Positions 36,385 through 44,974 of a DNA stretch of 64,000 bases are shown here, piece after piece; position 1 is the stretch's first letter, and the number at the start of each line of letters is the position of its first letter. The stretch covers positions 1 to 64,000 of the forward strand of contig JAQWOH010000001.1 in NCBI GenBank assembly GCA_029245955.1, read 5' to 3'. Source of the DNA: Fuerstiella sp. (GTDB lineage Bacteria; Planctomycetota; Planctomycetia; Planctomycetales; Planctomycetaceae). The translations under genes were made by a program, and so were the position numbers. The notes under the pieces were generated by a model. It had not been told where the DNA came from. It searched no databases and saw only the letters and a program-made list of their open reading frames with translations.

Positions 36385-37509
36385 ATGAGCATTCTGCAGG
36401 AATTCATGAACACAACCGGATTTGTGTCCATGACGTGGGGAAATCTGATCATGATCCTGATCGGGATCGTGTTTATCTTCCTTGCCATCAAGAAAGACTA
36501 TGAACCACTGCTGCTGGTTCCTATTGGAATGGGGGCGATTGTCGGCAACATTCCCACTGTTCCGGGTATGGCGCTTAGCGTGTATGACGACGGCAGTGTG
36601 TTGCAGTATCTGTACTTTGGCGTTAGCCATGGCATCTATCCACCGTTGATTTTTCTTGGCATTGGTGCCATGACCGATTTTTCCACGATGCTTTCCAATC
36701 CCAGACTGGTACTGCTGGGCGCAGCTGCGCAGGTTGGCGTGTTTCTGACATTCCTTGGTGCGCTCGGCCTGGGCTTCAGTCCGGAAGAAGCCGGCGCAAT
36801 CGGCATCATTGGGGGTGCGGATGGTCCGACGTCGATCTTTCTGTCATCCAAACTGGCTCCCAAATTACTGGGCCCAATTGCCATTGCCGCCTATTCCTAC
36901 ATGGCGCTGGTTCCCGTGATTCAGCCACCCATCATGAAACTGCTGACTTCGCGTGATGAGCGACTGATTCGCATGAAGCCGCCTCGAAAAGTTTCTACTC
37001 GTGAAAAGATGATTTTCCCTGTCGCCGCATTTCTGATCTGCACCATGATTGCACCCGGAGCAATCGTACTGCTGGGCATGATGTTCTTTGGTAATCTGCT
37101 GAAGGAAAGCCTGGTGACAGAGCGACTCGCGGCTACGGCTCGAACGGCCATGATCGATATTGTCACTGTGCTGCTGGGATTCTGCGTGGGGGCCAGTACT
37201 CAGGCCGACACGTTCCTGACGAAGCAGTCGCTGCTGATTTTCGGACTGGGAGCTTTATCATTTGCCGTTGCCACCGCGGGTGGTGTGCTGTTTGCCAAAT
37301 TCATGAACCTGTTCTTAACGGACAAAATTAATCCGCTGGTTGGTGCTGCCGGCGTTTCTGCGGTGCCGGATTCTGCTCGAGTCGTGCAGATGGTCGGACA
37401 GCAGGAAGACCCTCACAACTTTTTGCTTATGCATGCAATGGCGCCGAACGTCGCCGGCGTAATTGGCTCTGCGGTCGCAGCCGGCGTGCTGTGGGCCGTC
37501 CTTTCATAA
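36385..37509 (+). CDS. oadB: Sodium pump decarboxylase beta subunit
   Basis: A 374-residue membrane protein of the OadB/MmdB/GcdB family, which couples decarboxylation of a carboxybiotin to sodium export. Membrane helices span most of the chain. The hallmark GIIGGADGPTSIFLSSKL (near residues 140-157) includes the conserved Asp in a membrane region. Other family parts are PLIFLGIGAMTDF and VGAAGVSAVPDSARVVQ near the C-terminus. It lies between the gamma and alpha genes. Confidence 0.93.
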   Translation: MSILQEFMNTTGFVSMTWGNLIMILIGIVFIFLAIKKDYEPLLLVPIGMGAIVGNIPTVPGMALSVYDDGSVLQYLYFGVSHGIYPPLIFLGIGAMTDFSTMLSNPRLVLLGAAAQVGVFLTFLGALGLGFSPEEAGAIGIIGGADGPTSIFLSSKLAPKLLGPIAIAAYSYMALVPVIQPPIMKLLTSRDERLIRMKPPRKVSTREKMIFPVAAFLICTMIAPGAIVLLGMMFFGNLLKESLVTERLAATARTAMIDIVTVLLGFCVGASTQADTFLTKQSLLIFGLGALSFAVATAGGVLFAKFMNLFLTDKINPLVGAAGVSAVPDSARVVQMVGQQEDPHNFLLMHAMAPNVAGVIGSAVAAGVLWAVLS

Positions 37510-37534
37510 TCGACCAGACACGAAAGAATTCAGC

Positions 37535-39364
37535 GTGACTAAGAAGGTCAACTTCATGTGTACGGCGTTCCGTGACGGATTTCAATCCGTTTATGGAGCC
37601 CGTGTTTTCACTAAGGACTTCCTGCCCGCTGTGGAAGCCACGCGTGACGCCGGCATCTCGTGGTTTGAAGCTGGTGGCGGAGCCAGGTTTCAGTCACTGT
37701 ACTTCTACTGCAACGAAGATGCATTTGCGATGATGGACGCCTTCCGCGAAGCGGCAGGACCGGATGCCGATCTGCAGACGCTGGCTCGTGGTGTCAATGT
37801 GGTCGGGCTGGATTCGCAATCCAGTGACATCGTCAAACTGCACGCCGAGCTGTTCAAGAAACACGGCATCAGCACGATCCGTAACTTTGATGCGCTGAAT
37901 GACGTCAACAACCTGATTTACAGTGGGCAATGTATTGTTGATGCCGGCCTCAAGCATCAGGTCTGTGTGACCTTAATGGAACTTCCACCAGGCTGCAGCG
38001 GTGCGCATGACGCAGATTTCTATGTGGCAACGCTGCAGAAGATTCTTGACGCCGGCATACCGTTCGACGCCGTCTGCTTTAAGGATGCCTCCGGCACGGC
38101 TGTTCCGTCCAAAGTGTACGATACCATCGTTCGTGCCAGAAAGATGCTGCCATCTGACGCGTTCATTCACTTCCACACCCACGAAACGGCAGGTATCAGC
38201 GTACTCGCCAACAAAGCGGCTTTGGATGCCGGGGCGGACGCGATCGACCTGTCCATGGCACCGTGTTCCGGAGGCACCTGCCAGCCCGACATTCTGGCCA
38301 TGTGGCACGCTCTGCGAGGCAGCGAATATGATCTCGACGTCGATATCGAAAAGGTCCGCGAAGCTGAAGAGGTTTTCAAGGAATGCATGCAGGACTATTT
38401 TCTGCCTCCGGAAGCTACGGCCGTGGAACCTCTGATTCCGTGGAGTCCCATGCCTGGCGGAGCACTGACTGCAAATACTCAGATGCTGCGTGATAACAAC
38501 ATCATGGATAAGTACCCTGAGATCATCAAAGCGATGAGCGATGTGGTGCGCAAAGGCGGATACGGAACTTCCGTCACTCCCGTGTCGCAGTTCTACTTTC
38601 AACAGGCCTTTAACAACGTGATGTTTGGTCCGTGGAAGAAGATCGCTGAACCGTACGGCCGGATGGTGCTCGGGTATTTCGGAAAAACACCGGTCGCCCC
38701 CGATCCGGAAATCGTGGAACTGGCCAGCAAGCAGCTGGGCAAGGAGCCGACGACACGGTCGCCTCTGGAAACGAACGACGAGGATCCGAGCAAGGGGATC
38801 GAGCCTGCCAGGAAGGCTCTGGCCGACGAAGGTCTGGAAATCACGGACGAAAATATCTTCATTGCTGCGGCGTGCAAAGAGAAAGGTATTCGTTTTCTCA
38901 AAGGCGAAGCGGAAGTCGGTGTTCGAAAGATCGACAAAGCTGCCCAGGCGGCGGTCGCTGCTCCTGCGCCCTCGACTTCAGGGCAGCGGAAACCGGCTGA
39001 GTACAATGTCACCGTGGACGGCAAAGACTATTTCATGGCCTTCGAAGGCAATATGGCAACGGTCAACGGAAAGGCTTTCCGCGTTGACATCAAGAACGTC
39101 GAAACGGACACTGCCGCCAGCCCGGGAGCAGACGCATCTGCCGCTAAGATGACAGCCGTCAAGTCGCAGATGCCAGGTGCCGTGTTTAAGGTGCTGGTCA
39201 GTGCCGGTGACCGCGTCTCGGAAGGGCAGGCGGTGCTGATTCTGGAAGCAATGAAAATGGAGATGGAAATTGCAGCACCTGTTGCCGGAACCATAGCGGC
39301 CGTCAATGTTGCTGTGGGCGAACAGGTGACGACAGGCCAGGTTCTGGCTTCGATTAACGGGTAG
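37535..39364 (+). CDS. oadA: Biotin-dependent decarboxylase alpha subunit
   Basis: About 609 residues. The N-terminal carboxytransferase domain (residues 1-300) shows CTAFRDGFQS, EAGGGARFQS, CFKDASGTAVPS (with the catalytic Lys) and HFHTHETAGISV (metal ligands), then LSMAPCSGGTCQPD. A C-terminal biotin-carrier domain has EAMKMEME with biotinyl-Lys574. A Pro/Ala linker lies between. The GTG at 37535 lies 25 bases after oadB; the longer frame overlaps it. Oxaloacetate is the likely substrate by family, but the RDGFQS and GGGARF variants differ from the textbook RDAHQS and WGGATF, so another substrate such as a branched acyl-CoA cannot be excluded. No biotin carboxylase gene is nearby, which supports decarboxylation. 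Confidence 0.85.
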   Translation: MTKKVNFMCTAFRDGFQSVYGARVFTKDFLPAVEATRDAGISWFEAGGGARFQSLYFYCNEDAFAMMDAFREAAGPDADLQTLARGVNVVGLDSQSSDIVKLHAELFKKHGISTIRNFDALNDVNNLIYSGQCIVDAGLKHQVCVTLMELPPGCSGAHDADFYVATLQKILDAGIPFDAVCFKDASGTAVPSKVYDTIVRARKMLPSDAFIHFHTHETAGISVLANKAALDAGADAIDLSMAPCSGGTCQPDILAMWHALRGSEYDLDVDIEKVREAEEVFKECMQDYFLPPEATAVEPLIPWSPMPGGALTANTQMLRDNNIMDKYPEIIKAMSDVVRKGGYGTSVTPVSQFYFQQAFNNVMFGPWKKIAEPYGRMVLGYFGKTPVAPDPEIVELASKQLGKEPTTRSPLETNDEDPSKGIEPARKALADEGLEITDENIFIAAACKEKGIRFLKGEAEVGVRKIDKAAQAAVAAPAPSTSGQRKPAEYNVTVDGKDYFMAFEGNMATVNGKAFRVDIKNVETDTAASPGADASAAKMTAVKSQMPGAVFKVLVSAGDRVSEGQAVLILEAMKMEMEIAAPVAGTIAAVNVAVGEQVTTGQVLASING

Positions 39365-39380
39365 GCACCGGATCCGTAGT

Positions 39381-39401
39381 GCCCGTTGCCAGCGGGCTTT
39401 T
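39381..39401 (+). terminator. Terminator after oadA
   Basis: The stem gcccg/cgggc with a 7-base interior is followed by tttt, 16 bases after the stop. A second 8-bp hairpin (atcacgca/tgcgtgat, 39412-39430) follows directly. Together they probably end the operon. Confidence 0.65.
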
Positions 39402-39508
39402 CCGTGTCTGCATCACGCAGGCTGCGTGATACAACGCCGACAGGAAATTACGGATGCGCTCTGGCTTTACGCAGTCAGCAGCGTTCCGCTCACCAGAACG
39501 GACGTCGC

Positions 39509-39557
39509 CGGTCAGCCTTCTGTAATGTCCGGTCAGCCTTCTGTAATGTCCGGTCAG
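39509..39557. repeat. 21-bp tandem repeat at the isomerase gene end
   Basis: Two exact copies of cggtcagccttctgtaatgtc (39509-39529, 39530-39550) and a partial third whose tca is the stop codon of the leftward TIM-barrel gene. A change in copy number would not disturb that stop. Confidence 0.9.
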
Positions 39558-40573
39558 AAGCCTCGCAGTGACCGGATGTCTGCGAAGGTTCGCAGATCAT
39601 AGTCAATGCCGGCGTAGTCCAGACAAGAACACAGGGCTCGCACGGCAACGCCCATTCCGTCCGGGCCGCTGAATCCGCCAAACTGGCCTCCACCTTTCAG
39701 ATGTGGCTCGGTTTCAAGGTAGAAGCCGGGAACGCCCAGCTTTTCCAGACGCTGTTCGATGGCAGGAATCTGTTCGCGAAGATCGCGGAATACCAGTTCG
39801 TGCCCCGCGTCGCCTTCGTTGGCCGGCACGAAATTCTTCAGACGTTCTTCGTCTACCGCACCTGTCCATGTCAGGCTCGGATCAATTCGGTAATCCTTGA
39901 CGTGCATCCAGCCCAGATAAGGCACGGTCGCTTTGTATTCTTCAAACACCTGAACAGGATTCTTGTTCTGAGCGGCCACGTTGCCACCATCAAAAATCAG
40001 CACCATGTTCGGGTGGTCCACTCGTCTTGCCAGTTCAGCCAGCAACGGGCCGGTTTCGCCGACAAGGTTCGGTTCGATTTCGAGACCGTACACCAGGCCT
40101 TCCTTCGCACACGCTTCGGTGATCTGTCGAATCTGATCGGCTGCCTGGTCCAGATGATCTTCCGGCCGGGTGCCTCGAGGATGATAGAAGGAAAAACCTC
40201 GAATGAGTTTTGTGTCCAAAGCCTGTGCTGCTGCGATTGTGGAGGCGACTTCGCCGGCCAGGTATTCGTCGATCGGCACATATTTGTTGTGAGAACCATC
40301 GTCCACGTCCAATAACTTCACTTTTCCTACGCGGGCGCCGATACTGGTCACGTTGATGCCGTATTCTGCGTGGTACTCTTTCAGCCGATCCAGTTTTTTC
40401 GGAGCCAGATCAACAACATGTTCAACGGTTCCGTCTCCCGGTACGTCGATGAACCGAGGACTGTAGTTGCGGATTCCGATGGCTGCGAGAGCCGTCATTT
40501 GTTCCAGAGCTGTACGATAATTGGCTGCTTCGTCAGCAAATGCGCTAATGATGACAGATGGCTTACTGGCCAT
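39554..40573 (-). CDS. Sugar-phosphate isomerase/epimerase-like TIM barrel
   Basis: A 339-residue protein of the xylose-isomerase-like TIM-barrel family (AP endonuclease family 2 fold). Metal-site segments: YGLEIEPNLVGETG near residue 170, LIFDGGNVAAQ near 195, WMHVKDYRID near 225, and FYLETEPHLKGGGQF near 300. No signal peptide, so cytosolic. Such proteins isomerise sugars or their derivatives; the substrate is unknown. It is convergent with the oad operon and divergent from the HisA-like gene. Confidence 0.82.
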   Translation of the reverse strand: MASKPSVIISAFADEAANYRTALEQMTALAAIGIRNYSPRFIDVPGDGTVEHVVDLAPKKLDRLKEYHAEYGINVTSIGARVGKVKLLDVDDGSHNKYVPIDEYLAGEVASTIAAAQALDTKLIRGFSFYHPRGTRPEDHLDQAADQIRQITEACAKEGLVYGLEIEPNLVGETGPLLAELARRVDHPNMVLIFDGGNVAAQNKNPVQVFEEYKATVPYLGWMHVKDYRIDPSLTWTGAVDEERLKNFVPANEGDAGHELVFRDLREQIPAIEQRLEKLGVPGFYLETEPHLKGGGQFGGFSGPDGMGVAVRALCSCLDYAGIDYDLRTFADIRSLRGF

Positions 40574-40788
40574 GTTTGATTTTTCTCCAGCTGGTCCTCG
40601 ACGTGACGTCGGGAAACGGTACTACACATAAATGAATTCGGCGACCAACGAAAGTCGCTGTCATGTTCAGAGTGTTAACTCGAATTACGGCTGAGGGCTG
40701 TGCCCTCATAACGTTGATGAGCTGAACGGGCGTATTGTTCAGACGTCGATTGACGAACACAAGCCAACGGTCATCAAAGTCCTTTGAC

Positions 40789-41526
40789 ATGGAAATCATC
40801 CCGGTTCTTGACATTCTGAACGGCGTGGTGGTACGGGGAGTGGCCGGCCAGCGAGAGCACTATCGCCCCGTTGACAGCCAAATCACGTCGTCCTGTGACC
40901 CGGCGGTCATCCTGCAGACTGTGAGCAGTGCTTTTGACCTGCATCGGTTTTATATCGCCGACCTGGATGCCATTCAGTTCCAGCAGCTGAACCGATGCTC
41001 GCTGGCCGAGCTTACTCGTGGCAAGACATCATTGATTGTGGACCGCGGCGTCAGATCGCCGGCAGATGTTGAGGAACTGCTGGATCTGGGTGTCGACAAC
41101 GTTGTCGTGGCGCTCGAGACACTTGACGGACTCGACACCGCCAGGATGCTGGTGACGACCTTTGGTGCGGAACGCTTGTTTTTAAGTCTCGATCTGAAGG
41201 ACGGCCGGCCGCTTGCCGCAAATTCCAGCTGGCGTACCACCGAACCATTCGATATCGCACAGCAGCTTGTCGACGTCGGTCTGCAGCACTTGATTGTGCT
41301 GGACCTGGCCGCTGTCGGCGTCAATGAAGGGACACCCACGATTGAACTTTGTCAACGTTTAAGGTCGCTGCTGCCGGGTGGCAGCATCATCACTGGCGGG
41401 GGTGTCAGCGGCTGTGAGGATCTGGCGAAAATCGCCACCGCCGGCGCTGACGGGGCGTTGGTGGCGTCTGCGCTGCACGACGGACGTCTGTCGGCGGAAG
41501 ATGTCAGAGCATTCCATTCACTGTAA
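40789..41526 (+). CDS. HisA/HisF-family TIM-barrel protein
   Basis: A 245-residue half-barrel-repeat protein. The start PVLDILNGVVVRGVAGQREHY resembles HisA but with the GxRxxY variant seen in the HisA/HisF-related family of methanogens and methylotrophs (TIGR00734 type). HRFYIADLDAIQ, RGVRSPADVEELLDLGVDNVVVALE and GGGVSGCEDLAKIATAGADGALVASALHDG are the phosphate-binding strands. The ATG at 40789 matches the conserved start; the longer frame adds unrelated residues. Planctomycetes carry tetrahydromethanopterin genes, and this family is often listed among them, so a cofactor role is plausible but unproven here. Followed after 12 bases by a DUF455 gene. Confidence 0.75.
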   Translation: MEIIPVLDILNGVVVRGVAGQREHYRPVDSQITSSCDPAVILQTVSSAFDLHRFYIADLDAIQFQQLNRCSLAELTRGKTSLIVDRGVRSPADVEELLDLGVDNVVVALETLDGLDTARMLVTTFGAERLFLSLDLKDGRPLAANSSWRTTEPFDIAQQLVDVGLQHLIVLDLAAVGVNEGTPTIELCQRLRSLLPGGSIITGGGVSGCEDLAKIATAGADGALVASALHDGRLSAEDVRAFHSL

Positions 41527-41538
41527 GCGGGGTGTTAC

Positions 41539-42360
41539 ATGGAACTACGGGCTTTCGCGGAACAGGTACTGCTGTCAGATGCACTGCAAAAAAAAATTCA
41601 GCGACCTGCGGCAGTGCTCACAGATCATTCGCCAGGTGACGCCCTGCGGGTCGATATGCCGATGCGCCCGGAGAACCTTCAATTCGCTGCAAGGCGAACG
41701 GCTCCGACGATGCCCAAACCGCAGGCGTTTAGAGACCCGGAGAAACGTGCTGTTGCTCATCACATCATGGCCAATCATGAACTTCAGGCACTGGAAGTCA
41801 TGGCGATGGTGCTGCTGGCCTTTCCCGGTGCTCCGGCTGAGTTCCGCATGGGGATGGCTGAGATCATGTTCGACGAACAGAGGCACACAAAGCTCCATGC
41901 TCAGCGAGCTGAAGAACTGGGTGTTCAGTTCGGGGGCCTGCCCGTGAATTCATATATCTGGAACAAGGCCCGGGACTATTCCAGTGAGCTGGAATATATC
42001 GCCGGCCTTCCGCTGGTGTTCGAAGGGGCCAATCTGGATCACACGGTCGAATTTGAAAAGTACTTTCTGGACCATGGTGATGCTCGGGGAGCAGCCATCA
42101 TGCGGGCGATTCACAAGGACGAAATCACTCACGTACAGTTTGGTCTGAAGTGGCTGCGACAGCTTAAGGATCCTTCGCTGACCGACTTTCAGGCCTGGCA
42201 GCAGGCCCTGCACTGGCCCATACGCCCCGTGAATGCAAAGGGTGACGTATTTCTGCGGGAAGCAAGGCGGGCGGCGGGAATGGACCACGACTTCATTGAC
42301 CAGCTGCGGGATTTCCAGGATCCGGCACCGCTGCATGACTCATCGTCAGACGCAGTTTGA
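41539..42360 (+). CDS. DUF455 ferritin-like protein
   Basis: A 273-residue protein matching DUF455, a ferritin-like helical fold. Likely metal ligands lie in HHIMANHELQALEVM (residues about 75-90), GMAEIMFDEQRHTKLHAQRAEELG (about 108-132) and IHKDEITHVQFGLKWLRQL (about 190-210), giving the repeated E-x-x-H pattern. It may be a di-iron oxidase-like enzyme; the reaction is unknown. It sits 12 bases after the HisA-like gene, so the two form an operon. Confidence 0.8.
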   Translation: MELRAFAEQVLLSDALQKKIQRPAAVLTDHSPGDALRVDMPMRPENLQFAARRTAPTMPKPQAFRDPEKRAVAHHIMANHELQALEVMAMVLLAFPGAPAEFRMGMAEIMFDEQRHTKLHAQRAEELGVQFGGLPVNSYIWNKARDYSSELEYIAGLPLVFEGANLDHTVEFEKYFLDHGDARGAAIMRAIHKDEITHVQFGLKWLRQLKDPSLTDFQAWQQALHWPIRPVNAKGDVFLREARRAAGMDHDFIDQLRDFQDPAPLHDSSSDAV

Positions 42361-42702
42361 TCCCCATTTCAGCAGCTCTCCGGTGGGTGCTGCCAACGTG
42401 TCATCGGCATCGGTCGTGACGGACCTGCGGCCACCGATCACTGGTTTATCGGTGTCCATGCCGGAGCCGGAGTGCAGCAATTCCCAATGTTTTTTGTGGT
42501 GGCGGCGGCCTGACCGCACGAACCTGTCCAATTCTCGGGAAGACGAACGTGTGAATTGTGTCAAGTAAGAAAAAGCGATAAACTCGTGGGTTTCAGAAAA
42601 TCGGGCTGAGTAGAAAAGCCCGGCTTGCATTCCATCATCTCTGGATGGAAGTGCCGGTTATTGAACCGTCCGTTGTTCCCGTGTTGGAAGGAATTGGCAT
42701 CA
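42361..42702. other. Intergenic region
   Basis: About 340 bases between the DUF455 gene and the TPR/RpoA-CTD gene. A 7-bp hairpin (ttccatc/gatggaa, 42630-42650) is the only structure seen. No gene recognised. Confidence 0.45.
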
Positions 42703-44025
42703 GTGTCAGTTGCAAACGTAGTGAACGTATCAGAACTGCTGAATCTTAACAGTCCCGTCACTCTTGATCAGATTGAGGCGCTGCGAACAGCGTTGATTGG
42801 TCATCAGGCCGGCGATGTCAGGCAGGCAGTCACTGAACTGAACCAGACAATTGAGGCTGGCGGTGCATCCGAATCATTGCTTGCCCGCGCCGGTGTTGCA
42901 GGCTACCTGCTGTCTCAGAATGAAGAAGCAAATGCGGCGCTCAGCCAGGTACAGAAGGATGGAGTCGCCATTTTCTTCCATGCTCAGGTGCTGACGTCAC
43001 TGGGCGATCATTGCGCAGCCGCACAGCGTTTCGAAGATGCGGGCAAGAATGGCTACGATCAGATTGACGCCACACTTCGTCAGGCTGGCGCTATGCGTGC
43101 CGGTGGTGATGTTGACGCTGCCGAACAGATGCTTCGCAGCGTGGCTGCATCTGCCGCCAGCCGAGCTGAATACTCGTTCCAGATGGGATGCATATGGGCT
43201 GATCGGGGAGATGCACTGACGGCCGTTGAGTACTTTGAACGTGCTGTCGACATGGACCCGCATCACTCGCGAGCTCTGTTCTGGCTGGCAGCCGAAAATT
43301 CACTGCGCGGCAACGATGAAGAATCGATTCGCTACTACGAACGCAGCCTGTCCAAGCCTCCATACTATATTGGTGCGTTGCTGAATCTGGGACTGCTGTA
43401 CGAAGATCGTGAAAGCTACCAGGCCGCCGCTTTCTGTTTTAAGCGAATTCTGGATTACGATCCAAATCACGAGCAGGCTTTGCTGTATCTGAAGGATATC
43501 GAAGCCACTCAGGACATGTATTACGACGAAGATCAGGCTCGTCAGGAAGCGCGGATGAAGCAGTTGCTGGGCCGACCAGTGACAGATTTTGAACTGTCAG
43601 TCCGCAGTCGCAACTGTCTGGCGGCCATGGATATCAACACGCTGGGCGACCTGACCGAAATCAGTGAGCAGGAACTGCTGGCCGGAAAGAACTTTGGTGA
43701 AACCAGTCTGCTGGAAATCAGGGAACTGCTGGCGGCTCACGGATTGCGCATCGGCCTGAACCTGCACAAGGTTCACTCGCGAGACGCCTTTGTCGACACC
43801 AGCATGTCGCCGGAAGAGCAGGCCACGATGAATCGCCCGATTGGCGATCTGAGTCTGTCTGTGCGGTCGCGCAAGTGTATGAACCGTCTGGCGATTCAGA
43901 CGATCGGACAGATTCTTGCCCGGACGCCGGACGAACTTCTGGCCAGCCGGAACTTCGGCGTTACATCGCTGAACGAAATCCGTCTGAAGCTGGGCGAAAT
44001 CGGTTTGAAGCTGCGGAACGACTGA
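42703..44025 (+). CDS. TPR protein with two RpoA-CTD-like domains
   Basis: A 440-residue protein. Residues about 15-270 are TPR-like helical repeats (for example ALTAVEYFERAVDMDPHHSRALFWLAAE, then YYIGALLNLGLLYEDRESYQAAAFCFKRIL). Residues about 285-350 and 370-440 are two copies of a helix-hairpin-helix domain like the C-terminal domain of the RNA polymerase alpha subunit: ELSVRSRNCLAAMDINTLGDL, NFGETSLLEIRELL, and again SLSVRSRKCMNRLAIQTIGQIL, NFGVTSLNEIRLKL. Start taken at GTG 42703, 10 bases after ggaagga. The domain could contact DNA or sigma/activator proteins; the TPR part could recruit partners. Known in Planctomycetes; function not established. Confidence 0.82.
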   Translation: MSVANVVNVSELLNLNSPVTLDQIEALRTALIGHQAGDVRQAVTELNQTIEAGGASESLLARAGVAGYLLSQNEEANAALSQVQKDGVAIFFHAQVLTSLGDHCAAAQRFEDAGKNGYDQIDATLRQAGAMRAGGDVDAAEQMLRSVAASAASRAEYSFQMGCIWADRGDALTAVEYFERAVDMDPHHSRALFWLAAENSLRGNDEESIRYYERSLSKPPYYIGALLNLGLLYEDRESYQAAAFCFKRILDYDPNHEQALLYLKDIEATQDMYYDEDQARQEARMKQLLGRPVTDFELSVRSRNCLAAMDINTLGDLTEISEQELLAGKNFGETSLLEIRELLAAHGLRIGLNLHKVHSRDAFVDTSMSPEEQATMNRPIGDLSLSVRSRKCMNRLAIQTIGQILARTPDELLASRNFGVTSLNEIRLKLGEIGLKLRND

Positions 44026-44174
44026 CAAATCGGTCGGTGCCAATACCGGCTCAGTTATCTGCTGTGACTGATCGTTCGGTCTGTGTTTGCACGGCGCGGC
44101 GCATCAGAATCAACAGACAGAGATGCTGTTGCCTGATACTCGCCCCGCGCGTAAAATTGTGCAACGAATCACGT

Positions 44175-44246
44175 AACCCGATAGTGTAATAGGTAACACA
44201 ACAGATTTTGATTCTGTTATTCCAGGTTCAAGTCCTGGTCGGGTTG
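44175..44246 (+). tRNA. tRNA-Gln (anticodon TTG)
   Basis: A 72-base cloverleaf. The acceptor AACCCGA pairs with TCGGGTT, the D stem is GTGT/ACAC, the anticodon loop TTTTGAT holds TTG, and the T loop is TTCAAGT. Discriminator G; CCA not encoded. Its 3' end overlaps the tail of a tyrosine integrase on the other strand, marking it as the likely attachment site of an integrated element. Confidence 0.93.
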
Positions 44247-44971
44247 TTCGTTCCATGTCCGCTTGACGTGGAAAAACGCTGTTCGCTAGCGTTTTCTTTA
44301 CCCTTCGATGGTTTCACCTTGTTCGCTATATCGCGTGCCTTCGCATCGATTCGCGTAGGTTTGTTGCCACCTGTGTTGACACTTTTGAAGGACGGCTTCG
44401 CGTTGAATGCGTCAACGTCATCATCGGTGTGCTGAACGTAGTGTTTCCGCTGAACGGTTACGCTGTGACCGATCCAATTGGCGACCAGATCACCACGTTC
44501 ACTGTCCTTCAGCCACTGGGTTTCGCAGCTTGCTCGCATATTCTGGAACAGCTTCGGCCATGGTACGAGACCAGCCGCTTCAATGATCTTTCTGAATGGC
44601 TTGTCGAGATTGCTGTTTGATTCGTCATATCGGGTAATCACCAGTGCATCAGCAGGAAGACTCCGTTTACCCTTCGGCAGTGCCGCCTGAAATGTGTCTT
44701 CCAGAAACTGTCGGATGTCCCTGAGAGGTACGTAACGAAGCTCGCAGCCTTCTATGTGTTGTGTCTTGGTTGACCGCACCCTGAGCTTCCCCTTATTCCA
44801 CAGCACGTCGCCCCACGTCAGATTGAATACTTCCATCTTTCGGAGTTCCGCCAGCCGCCAGAGTGCGATCAGAAGCCGCCACTGCGTGTCAGGTGCCACG
44901 TTCAACAGTATCGCTGTGTATTTCGGGGTAACGTAGAAGTCTGTCCGAAACTGGCGCGAGGTTCCTTGCAA
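44228..44971 (-). pseudogene. N-terminally truncated tyrosine integrase
   Basis: Up to 247 residues of a phage-type integrase catalytic domain. The active-site Arg is in LAELRKMEVFNLTW, the second Arg in FQNMRASCETQW, then NWIGHSVTVQRKHYVQ with the His-Trp/His region and the nucleophile Tyr. The SAM-like DNA-binding N-terminus is missing: just upstream (44977-44975) is the stop codon of the sulfatase, in the same frame, with only two codons before a TTG at 44971. The stop lies inside the T arm of tRNA-Gln. The enzyme is therefore probably inactive: the remnant of an island inserted at tRNA-Gln. The basic C-terminal tail (about 60 residues) is longer than usual. Confidence 0.8.
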
Positions 44972-44974
44972 AGC

